Source: a bacterium (GTDB lineage: Bacteria; Zixibacteria; MSB-5A5; GN15; FEB-12). Taken from it: DNA of 12,554 nt. Both the position numbers and the translations under genes were made by a program. Below are positions 8,036 to 12,554 of this stretch, one piece after another. Each line of letters begins with the position of its first letter. The stretch's first letter is position 1. The stretch lies in the NCBI GenBank assembly GCA_030629485.1, contig DAOVOW010000020.1, positions 1 through 12,554 on the forward strand. Direction: 5' to 3'. The notes beneath the pieces were generated by a model that was not told where the DNA came from, searched no databases, and saw only the letters and a list, made by a program, of their open reading frames with translations.

Positions 8036-8066
8036 ATCGTTCTGACTCTGAAGGTAGGTGCCTGTT

Positions 8067-8183
8067 ATGAAAGTACGTTCAGCTGTAAAGAAGCGCTGTG
8101 AGCACTGCAGGATCGTGAAACGTCACGGTGTGCTGCGGGTTATATGCAAGAGGAACCCAAGCCACAAGCAGCGCCAGGGTTAG
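8067..8183 (+). CDS. rpmJ: 50S ribosomal protein L36, zinc-binding
   Basis: This 38-residue gene runs from ATG 8067 to TAG 8181-8183. It encodes [20 protein letters not shown], then [18 protein letters not shown], an almost textbook L36. Zinc ligands are C11, C14, C27 and H33. The C-to-H spacing is one residue longer than in the common CKNPKH form because of an additional Arg. AAGGTAGG at about 8051-8058 is the ribosome site. L36 sits near the GTPase-associated region of 23S rRNA. It lies between infA and rpsM as in many phyla. Confidence 0.97.
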   Translation: MKVRSAVKKRCEHCRIVKRHGVLRVICKRNPSHKQRQG

Positions 8184-8218
8184 AGAATTCGTAACACTGT
8201 TTGGTTAAGGAGTAGCAA

Positions 8219-8605
8219 TTGGCTCGAATAGCCGGTGTAGATCTGCCAAAAGAAAAGCGCATTGATATCGGACTGCGTTACATCTTCGGTATCGGACCAC
8301 ATCGGGCGCGCCTGATTCTTAAGAAGACCGGCGTAGACCCGGATATGAGAGTCCACAAACTCACCGATGAAGACGTCGCCAAGCTGCGCGGTTGTATCGA
8401 GGAAGATTACAATGTGGAAGGAAGCTTGCGCGGTGAGATCAACATGAACATCAAGCGGCTCGTTGATATCGGATCGTATCGTGGCCTGCGTCATCGTCGC
8501 GGTCTGCCGGTTCGGGGTCAGCGTACCAAGACCAACGCCCGCACCCGCAAGGGTCCCAAGCGGGCTATCGGTGGTCTGAAAAAGAAGCCGCCGGGTAAGA
8601 AGTAA
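8219..8605 (+). CDS. rpsM: 30S ribosomal protein S13 (TTG start)
   Basis: S13 is a head protein that makes the inter-subunit bridges B1a/B1b and contacts P-site tRNA with its basic tail. The 128 residues begin [20 protein letters not shown] and contain [34 protein letters not shown] and [20 protein letters not shown], ending in a lysine-rich tail. TTG 8219 is the start because it gives exactly the conserved M-A-R-I-A-G-V beginning. AAGGAG at 8207-8212 sits 6 nt upstream. It is the first gene of the classical alpha operon. Confidence 0.98.
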   Translation: MARIAGVDLPKEKRIDIGLRYIFGIGPHRARLILKKTGVDPDMRVHKLTDEDVAKLRGCIEEDYNVEGSLRGEINMNIKRLVDIGSYRGLRHRRGLPVRGQRTKTNARTRKGPKRAIGGLKKKPPGKK

Positions 8606-8629
8606 GTTGACTGAATGCTGAGGTACTAA

Positions 8630-9025
8630 GTGGCAGATCCCAAGAAAAAATCACGTACTAAGAAGAAGTCGCGCAAAGTTGAAGCCAACGGCATTGCACA
8701 CGTCAAGGCTACCTTCAACAACACCATCGTGACCATTACCGATGCCAGCGGTAAGACTATCTCATGGGCCTCGGCCGGTAAGGCCGGATTCAAGGGCTCC
8801 AAGAAGTCGACACCGTTTGCCGCCCAGTTGGCTGGATCGTCATGTGCCAAGGAAGCGATGGATATGGGATTGCGCAGAGTTGAAGTTTGGGTCAAGGGAC
8901 CGGGCTCGGGTCGTGAAGCGGCCATTCGTTCGCTTTCGGCGGCCGGGCTTGAGGTAACCCTTATCAAAGATGTAACGCCGATTCCTCATAATGGATGCCG
9001 TCCGCCCAAGCGGCGTCGAGTGTAA
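8630..9025 (+). CDS. rpsK: 30S ribosomal protein S11 (GTG start)
   Basis: S11 lies on the platform next to the E-site mRNA and works with S7 and S18. The 131 residues have a lysine-rich N-terminal tail ([16 protein letters not shown]), the core [20 protein letters not shown] and [24 protein letters not shown], and the hallmark end [21 protein letters not shown] 8630 follows GAGGT at about 8619-8624. The gap to S13 is 24 nt and to S4 is 28 nt. Confidence 0.98.
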   Translation: MADPKKKSRTKKKSRKVEANGIAHVKATFNNTIVTITDASGKTISWASAGKAGFKGSKKSTPFAAQLAGSSCAKEAMDMGLRRVEVWVKGPGSGREAAIRSLSAAGLEVTLIKDVTPIPHNGCRPPKRRRV

Positions 9026-9053
9026 GAAAGACAATTGTTAGTCAGGAGTATTG

Positions 9054-9683
9054 ATGGCTCGCTATACTGATGCGAACTGTAAGTTGTGTCGTCGCGAAAG
9101 CGAAAAGCTGTTCTTGAAGGGCAGTCGTTGCCTCAGCGAAAAGTGTGCTGTTGAACGGCGCCAGGTGGCGCCCGGCCAGCACGGCCGAATGATGCGCCGA
9201 AAAATCTCATCTTACGGTTTGCAGCTTCGCGAAAAGCAGAAGGTTCGTCGTACCTATGGCGTACTGGAGTCGCAGTTCAGGAACTATTTCAAGAAGGCTG
9301 ATCAGAAAACCGGTGTTACCGGTGAGATCCTGTTGCAGCTTCTGGAGACTCGATTGGATAACCTGGTGTACAGGCTTGGCTTTGCCGCCTCACGCAAGGC
9401 CGCTCGGCAATTGGTGCGGCACCGGCATGTTACCGTCGACGGCCATACGGTCGACATACCGTCATACTCAATCAGGCCCGGTGAGGTCATCAAGATCAGG
9501 GACAAATCCAAGAATCTGGAGATGATCCACGCGGCCCTGAAAGAGGTTGGACGCGGCGATGAGATTCCGTGGTTACGACTGAACAAGGCGGCCCTCGAGG
9601 GTGAACTCCTGGAAGTGCCGACGCGTGAAAATATACCATTGACGGTTAATGAGCAACTCATCGTCGAGTTGTATTCCAAGTAG
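9054..9683 (+). CDS. rpsD: 30S ribosomal protein S4, zinc-containing form
   Basis: S4 nucleates 16S 5'-domain assembly and lines the mRNA entry. The 209-residue protein starts MARYTDANCKLCRRESEKL and carries C9, C12, C26 and C31, the N-terminal zinc site of the cysteine-plus S4 class (spacing 2-13-4, as in Thermus). The S4 RNA-binding domain follows (ETRLDNLVYRLGFAASRKAA, then QLVRHRHVTVDG). ATG 9054 is preferred: AGGAG at 9044-9048 is 5 nt upstream, while the in-frame TTG 9051 is only 2 nt from it. S4 is the alpha-operon repressor in E. coli; no such site was identified here. Confidence 0.98.
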   Translation: MARYTDANCKLCRRESEKLFLKGSRCLSEKCAVERRQVAPGQHGRMMRRKISSYGLQLREKQKVRRTYGVLESQFRNYFKKADQKTGVTGEILLQLLETRLDNLVYRLGFAASRKAARQLVRHRHVTVDGHTVDIPSYSIRPGEVIKIRDKSKNLEMIHAALKEVGRGDEIPWLRLNKAALEGELLEVPTRENIPLTVNEQLIVELYSK

Positions 9684-9715
9684 GTAATGATTCCTTTGCG
9701 GAGGTTTTCGTAAAT

Positions 9716-10696
9716 ATGAAGTGGAAACCACTTACCATGCCCAAGGAAGTCGTCAACGACCAATCGTCGGCCGGCGACAACTATTCGCGCTTTATTATTG
9801 AACCCCTGGAGCGGGGATACGGGCATACTTTGGGCAATTGTCTGCGACGGGTTCTTCTCGCCTCAATTCAGGGGGGAGCGGTCGTATCGATGCGCATCAA
9901 CGGTGTGCTCCATGAGTTCTCTTCCGTCCCTGGGGTGTACGAGGATGTCACCGACATCGTGCTCAACGTCAAGGGCATCAATCTGAAAATGCACGCCGAT
10001 GAAATGCGAACCTTGACCTTGAAAACCAATACCAAGGGAAAAATCACCGCCGGCATGTTTCAGACTGATCCTGAGGTCGAAATACTTAACACCGATCGGC
10101 AAATCTGCGAACTGACCGACGACATCAACTTCGAAATGGAACTCGATATCGGCTATGGGCGCAGCTATGTCGTCGCCGATCAAAACAAGAGACCCGATGC
10201 GCCGGCCGGTACTATTTTCGTGGACAGCCTCTTCTCTCCGGTAACCAAAGTCTCCTTCAGCGTCGAGAACACGCGGGTGGGACAACGCACCGATTATGAT
10301 CGGCTGATTATTGAGATCACCACTGACGGTTCCATTACGCCGGAAGACGCCCTGAGCCATGCGGCTAAGCTGGTCAAGGATCACCTGCAACTCTTCATCC
10401 ACCTTGACGAAGAAATCATGGTCGAGGAAGAGCCGGAGGTCGACGAGGATGTCATCAGGGTGCGGAACCTGCTCAAGACCAGAGTCGACGAATTGGAGCT
10501 CTCGGTACGCTCATCCAACTGCCTGCGGGCCGCAAACATCCAGACGATTCAGGACTTGGTGACCAAATCCGAATCCGACATGTTGAAATACCGCAACTTT
10601 GGACGCAAATCACTCAACGAAATCAGTACTATTCTCGAAGAGATGAACCTGTCATTTTCGATGGACATCTCTCAATATGTCGAACCCGAAGATTAG
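9716..10696 (+). CDS. rpoA: DNA-directed RNA polymerase subunit alpha
   Basis: Alpha dimerises to start polymerase assembly, and its C-domain binds UP elements and activators. The 326 residues contain the N-terminal dimer domain (FIIEPLERGYGHTLGNCLRR, residues 26-45) to about 232, an acidic linker (EEIMVEEEPEVDEDV, about 232-246), and the C-terminal domain. The DNA-contact residues R265, N268 and C269 fall at exactly the E. coli numbers, and the NFGRKSLNEI loop (294-303) is present. ATG 9716 has GGAGG at 9700-9704, an 11-nt spacing on the long side. The 32-nt gap from rpsD and the 20-nt gap to rplQ fit the alpha operon. Confidence 0.98.
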   Translation: MKWKPLTMPKEVVNDQSSAGDNYSRFIIEPLERGYGHTLGNCLRRVLLASIQGGAVVSMRINGVLHEFSSVPGVYEDVTDIVLNVKGINLKMHADEMRTLTLKTNTKGKITAGMFQTDPEVEILNTDRQICELTDDINFEMELDIGYGRSYVVADQNKRPDAPAGTIFVDSLFSPVTKVSFSVENTRVGQRTDYDRLIIEITTDGSITPEDALSHAAKLVKDHLQLFIHLDEEIMVEEEPEVDEDVIRVRNLLKTRVDELELSVRSSNCLRAANIQTIQDLVTKSESDMLKYRNFGRKSLNEISTILEEMNLSFSMDISQYVEPED

Positions 10697-10716
10697 TCGA
10701 CTACAGATAGGATCAA

Positions 10717-11133
10717 ATGGGACACTTCGATAGAGTCAAGAAACTCGGTCGCACCAAATCGCACCGTGAGGCGATGCTGAGCAATATGGCCATGTCACTA
10801 TTTCAGCATCGGATGATTAAGACCACCGACGCCAAAGCTAAAGCACTGCGGCCCCTGGTCGACCGAATCATATCCACGGCTAAGAAAGACACCCTGGCCG
10901 CCAAGCGTCAGGTCGCTCGGACGGTCAAGAACAAGGAAGTGTTCAAGAAGCTGTTCAACGAGATCGTGCCGCAGTTCGCTGATCGCAATTCCGGTTTCTC
11001 GCGGGTCATCAAGTTAGGTGTGCGTCGAGGCGATGGTGCTCCGCTTTCGGTGGTCGAACTGCTGACGGAAAAGCCGAAGGCGGCCACCGATAAGAAAGGC
11101 AAGAAGAAAAAGAAAACTGCTTCGGGCCGATAA
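10717..11133 (+). CDS. rplQ: 50S ribosomal protein L17
   Basis: L17 sits near the tunnel exit and closes the alpha operon in most bacteria. The 138 residues show KLGRTKSHREAMLSNMAMSL, IKTTDAKAKALRPLVDRIIS, FADRNSGFSRVIKLGVRRGD and APLSVVELL. After residue 118 there is a lysine-rich tail (DKKGKKKKKTASGR), presumably disordered. The N-terminus (MGHFDRVKK) differs from the usual MRHRKAGRK but is the same length. ATG 10717 has an ATAGGAT site just upstream. An intrinsic terminator follows 28 nt after the stop. Confidence 0.97.
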   Translation: MGHFDRVKKLGRTKSHREAMLSNMAMSLFQHRMIKTTDAKAKALRPLVDRIISTAKKDTLAAKRQVARTVKNKEVFKKLFNEIVPQFADRNSGFSRVIKLGVRRGDGAPLSVVELLTEKPKAATDKKGKKKKKTASGR

Positions 11134-11161
11134 GAAATAGACGAGATGTCGTCATGACATG

Positions 11162-11191
11162 AGCCCGCTACACTGCGTAGCGGGCTTTTTT
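11162..11191 (+). terminator. Rho-independent terminator closing the ribosomal cluster
   Basis: GCCCGCTAC (11163-11171) and GTAGCGGGC (11177-11185) form a perfect 9-bp GC-rich stem with the loop ACTGC. A further A-T pair (11162/11186) extends it, and a run of six T follows (11186-11191). It is 28 nt after the rplQ stop on the same strand. It is the clearest terminator in the window. A smaller repeat (ATGTC/GACAT, 11146-11160) just upstream is probably incidental. Confidence 0.95.
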
Positions 11192-11205
11192 ATGATACTA
11201 TTTGT

Positions 11206-11233
11206 GGGCGGCGTATGTCCACATGCGCCGCCT
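11206..11233. repeat. GC-rich palindrome 1 (REP-like)
   Basis: GGCGGCGTATG (11207-11217) pairs with CATGCGCCGCC (11222-11232) in 11 base pairs, one of them G-U, around the 4-nt loop TCCA. A flanking G-U pair extends it at 11206/11233. It is stronger than needed for chance and has no T-run, so it is not a second terminator. It lies 15 nt beyond the operon terminator, in non-coding DNA. The inference is a dispersed palindrome of the REP type. Confidence 0.5.
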
Positions 11234-11251
11234 CGATCCGGGTGGCGGCCG

Positions 11252-11283
11252 GGTGGCCGTCTCAAACATCGAGGACGGCCGCC
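11252..11283. repeat. GC-rich palindrome 2 (REP-like)
   Basis: GGTGGCCGTC (11252-11261) pairs with GACGGCCGCC (11274-11283), with one G-U pair, around a 12-nt loop. Its right end, GGCCGCCTCT, resembles the GCGCCGCCTCG right end of palindrome 1, so the two may be related units. CCTCGAT (11231-11237) and ATCGAGG (11268-11274) also form an inverted repeat across the pair. No T-run follows. Confidence 0.45.
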
Positions 11284-11351
11284 TCTACTCGTCTGCCCCT
11301 TGATACTGTTCGGTTATGAGGGAGTTTTTTGCCAACTACCTAATCAAACAC

Positions 11352-11382
11352 TTGCACCACACCTTTGCATGTGCTATATAAT
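11352..11382 (+). promoter_or_regulatory. Sigma70-like promoter for the membrane-protein gene
   Basis: TTGCAC (11352-11357) as -35, a 17-nt spacer, and TATATA (11375-11380) as -10, preceded by TG at 11372-11373 (extended -10). A shifted TATAAT (11377-11382) with a 19-nt spacer overlaps it. The region is A/T-rich compared with its surroundings and lies between the operon terminator and the gene at 11488. Transcription would begin near 11387, giving a leader of about 100 nt. Confidence 0.65.
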
Positions 11383-11387
11383 CCAAA

Positions 11388-11487
11388 ATGAAGAGGAGCT
11401 TCACCTGAAGGCGTGAATCAGCAGGGACCGTTGAGATTATAGGAGCCTGTCAGGTCAAGTTCGGAATTCTAAACACAGCGAGGGGAT
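11388..11487 (+). promoter_or_regulatory. Predicted 5' leader with alternative hairpins
   Basis: Three short segments can pair in two exclusive ways: TGAAG (11389-11393) with CTTCA (11399-11403), or CTTCA with the second TGAAG (11406-11410). A six-residue reading frame (MKRSFT, 11388-11408) starts at about the predicted transcription start. CCT/AGG around 11447-11455 can form one more small hairpin. No known riboswitch family was recognised. A GAGGGG ribosome site (11480-11485) precedes ATG 11488. Confidence 0.3.
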
Positions 11488-11967
11488 ATGAATCAACAAA
11501 TGACCCCACCAGGAGTACAACCAGAGAAGAAGGGAATGTCGAAGGGTTGTCTGGTAGCTCTGATCGTCGGATTGGTGTTGCTCATTCTTGTCGTCGGCGC
11601 CGGACTGGTTTGCTGGTACAAGAAAGATGCCTTCCTGAAGGCGGGAACTGTCACCATGGTCACTTCCATCACCAACGAGTTGACCAACAACCCGGTTGAG
11701 GGTGTCGACACTGTATTGGTGAATCAGGTGGCCGCTGGCTTCATCACCAGGATTAATGAGAGCGAAATCGACTTACAGCAGTTTGGACAATTCGCTCAGG
11801 ATATCCAGCGGCTCATGGATGACCAGGTAATCGATGCCGAGGAGGCCGATCAGTTCATCGACATGATGGTTGATTACTATCCGGAGTTGGGTGATTTGCT
11901 GCCTCCGGAGGACGAACCTGTTGAGGATACAACGGTCGTAATTGACAGCCTCGAGCAGGTAGACTAG
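11488..11967 (+). CDS. Putative single-pass membrane-anchored protein, function unknown
   Basis: I do not recognise a named family. The 159 residues show a short polar N-terminus with K14, K15 and K19, one strongly hydrophobic segment (about 21-43), and YKK just after it. An extracytoplasmic or cytoplasmic domain of about 110 residues follows. Lysines on both sides make topology uncertain. The region 95-135 is predicted by eye as two acidic helices around VIDAEEADQFID, resembling short helix-turn-helix motifs, and the end is very acidic (PPEDEPVEDTTVVIDSLEQVD; key part PPEDEPVED). No lipobox or catalytic motif is visible. The GAGGGG site sits close to ATG 11488. It has its own promoter and is not part of the ribosomal operon. 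Confidence 0.8.
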   Translation: MNQQMTPPGVQPEKKGMSKGCLVALIVGLVLLILVVGAGLVCWYKKDAFLKAGTVTMVTSITNELTNNPVEGVDTVLVNQVAAGFITRINESEIDLQQFGQFAQDIQRLMDDQVIDAEEADQFIDMMVDYYPELGDLLPPEDEPVEDTTVVIDSLEQVD

Positions 11968-12089
11968 TAGTGTCCTGTCCCTTAAGTAACTCGCATAATG
12001 ACGTGCCCCCGTATGGCAGCGATCTACCGCCGGGTCTGAGGATCCGCTGGACACAAGATTATGTGTATATATCTCGGGACAGAACATTA
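11968..12089. mobile_element. MITE-like non-coding inverted-repeat element flanked by TA
   Basis: GTGTCCTGTCCC (11970-11981) and GGGACAGAACAT (12076-12087) are terminal inverted repeats matching at 10 of 12 positions. A TA lies directly outside each end (11968-11969, 12088-12089). Inside, CATAAT (11994-11999) and ATTATG (12058-12063) also pair and are exactly 12 nt from the outer repeats on both sides. CAGCG/CGCTG (12017-12021, 12045-12049) continue inwards. The 118 bp holds no gene. TA flanks would fit a mariner/IS630-type derivative; a structured RNA is the alternative. It begins immediately after the upstream stop codon. Confidence 0.5.
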
Positions 12090-12294
12090 GCAATCCAAAG
12101 CGGTCTGGTTTGGCTCGGCGCGATCTGAGATCCGACCCCGTCGAGGATGGTTGATATAGCCATTAGGTTCGATAACCGGTAGCAACGCCACCTCAGGCAA
12201 CCCACCGGCACTGTCGGCTGCCGGTGTCATCAGGGCTGGGTCGGCACCGCTGATCCTTATGCCTGAACTTGCGGGACATGTGAGGTAACGCACC
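12090..12294 (+). promoter_or_regulatory. Non-coding region upstream of plsY with a possible three-way junction
   Basis: There is no credible gene here. Pairings: outer TCAGGCA (12193-12199) with TGCCTGA (12260-12266). Inside that, CACCGGCA (12203-12210) pairs with TGCCGGTG (12219-12226), and ATCAG (12229-12233) with CTGAT (12250-12254). Together these could fold as a three-way junction that ends 28 nt before the plsY start. A GGTT/AACC hairpin lies at 12166-12177. I found no convincing promoter or known riboswitch signature. A GAGG ribosome site is at 12282-12285. Confidence 0.35.
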
Positions 12295-12554
12295 TTGTAC
12301 ATTGCCATAGCTATCATCGCTGCCTACATGATGGGTACAATCCCCTTTGCGCTTCTGATAGGACGCATTGTCGGCATTAGAGATTTGCGTCAAGTAGGCT
12401 CTGGAAACCTCGGCGCCACAAATGTTTGGCGCGCCGCCGGTCCGGGTGCGGGGCTGGCCGTACTGTTTGCCGATACGTCCAAAGGCGTTGTTGCTATTCT
12501 TGTCGCCCGTTACATCTTAGCCCAGGCAACCACGCTACCGATTTCGGTCGATGT
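12295..12554 (+). CDS. plsY: Glycerol-3-phosphate acyltransferase PlsY, 5' part (TTG start, cut by window end)
   Basis: PlsY transfers acyl groups from acyl-phosphate to glycerol-3-phosphate in the cytoplasmic membrane, the first step of phospholipid synthesis in most bacteria. The visible 86 residues include a first membrane helix with MMGTIPFALLIGR (12-24), motif 1 GSGNLGATN (35-43), and motif 2 FADTSKG (58-64, with D60, K63 and G64). The frame has a stop (TAA 12286-12288) upstream, so translation must begin after it. TTG 12295 has GAGG (12282-12285) 9 nt before it and gives a full first helix. ATG 12328 would cut that helix. Confidence 0.93.
   Translation, partial: MYIAIAIIAAYMMGTIPFALLIGRIVGIRDLRQVGSGNLGATNVWRAAGPGAGLAVLFADTSKGVVAILVARYILAQATTLPISVD

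Noticed and set aside
11159..11416. An 85-codon plus-strand reading frame after rplQ
   Set aside because: It begins inside the terminator hairpin region, runs through both GC-rich palindromes and the promoter, has no ribosome site, and its translation shows no protein-like pattern.
11968..12089. The long inverted repeat as an intrinsic terminator of the upstream gene
   Set aside because: The stem is highly imperfect and not followed by a T-run. A mobile-element reading explains the TA flanks better.
12166..12180. GGTTCGATAACC, resembling a tRNA T-arm
   Set aside because: No acceptor, D or anticodon arms can be placed around it; it is just a 4-bp hairpin.
12087..12317. A 76-codon minus-strand reading frame between the inverted-repeat element and plsY
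   Set aside because: It overlaps the plsY start and its ribosome site, includes the structured region, and has no Shine-Dalgarno or recognisable motif.
1..12554. CRISPR array, prophage, defence or secondary-metabolite genes
   Set aside because: No regular direct repeats with spacers and no such proteins were seen; all coding sequence but one gene belongs to housekeeping families.

Overview
The window is almost entirely one long plus-strand gene cluster: the end of the S10 operon, the whole spc operon and the whole alpha operon of a bacterium. The order is rpsC(end)-rplP-rpmC-rpsQ-rplN-rplX-rplE-rpsN-rpsH-rplF-rplR-rpsE-rpmD-rplO-secY-adk-map-infA-rpmJ-rpsM-rpsK-rpsD-rpoA-rplQ. It runs without a break from position 1 to a strong intrinsic terminator at 11162-11191. 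Every one of these genes is intact and recognisable by family signature. Gaps are 45 nt or less, and most starts have a purine-rich Shine-Dalgarno sequence. No internal terminator was seen, so the cluster is probably one or a few overlapping transcripts that make ribosomal subunits together with the Sec translocon (SecY), adenylate kinase, methionine aminopeptidase, IF-1 and the RNA polymerase alpha subunit.

Organism: a bacterium of moderate GC content (judged by eye) with strong Shine-Dalgarno sites. S14, S4, L36 and adenylate kinase are all in their zinc-binding forms. The adk-map-infA-rpmJ insertion between secY and rpsM, with rpsD inside the alpha cluster, is widespread in many phyla and does not identify the lineage. 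A little-cultured lineage near the Fibrobacteres-Chlorobi-Bacteroidetes group (for example Zixibacteria-like) is my guess, held with low confidence.

After the terminator (about 11190-12294) the character changes. First come two GC-rich hairpins in tandem (11206-11233 and 11252-11283). A good sigma70-like promoter (11352-11380) then drives a 159-residue membrane-anchored protein of unknown function (11488-11967). Directly after its stop codon is a 118-bp MITE-like inverted-repeat element flanked by TA (11968-12089). Next is a stretch that can fold as a three-way junction (12193-12266). Last is the 5' part of plsY (glycerol-3-phosphate acyltransferase, TTG start at 12295), cut by the window end.

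The ribosomal cluster is ordinary housekeeping DNA with small oddities: six non-AUG starts counting plsY, lysine-rich protein tails, and a hairpin at the old S10/spc boundary. Anything undescribed is most likely in the 1.1 kb after the terminator. I see no defence system, CRISPR array, prophage or biosynthetic cluster.
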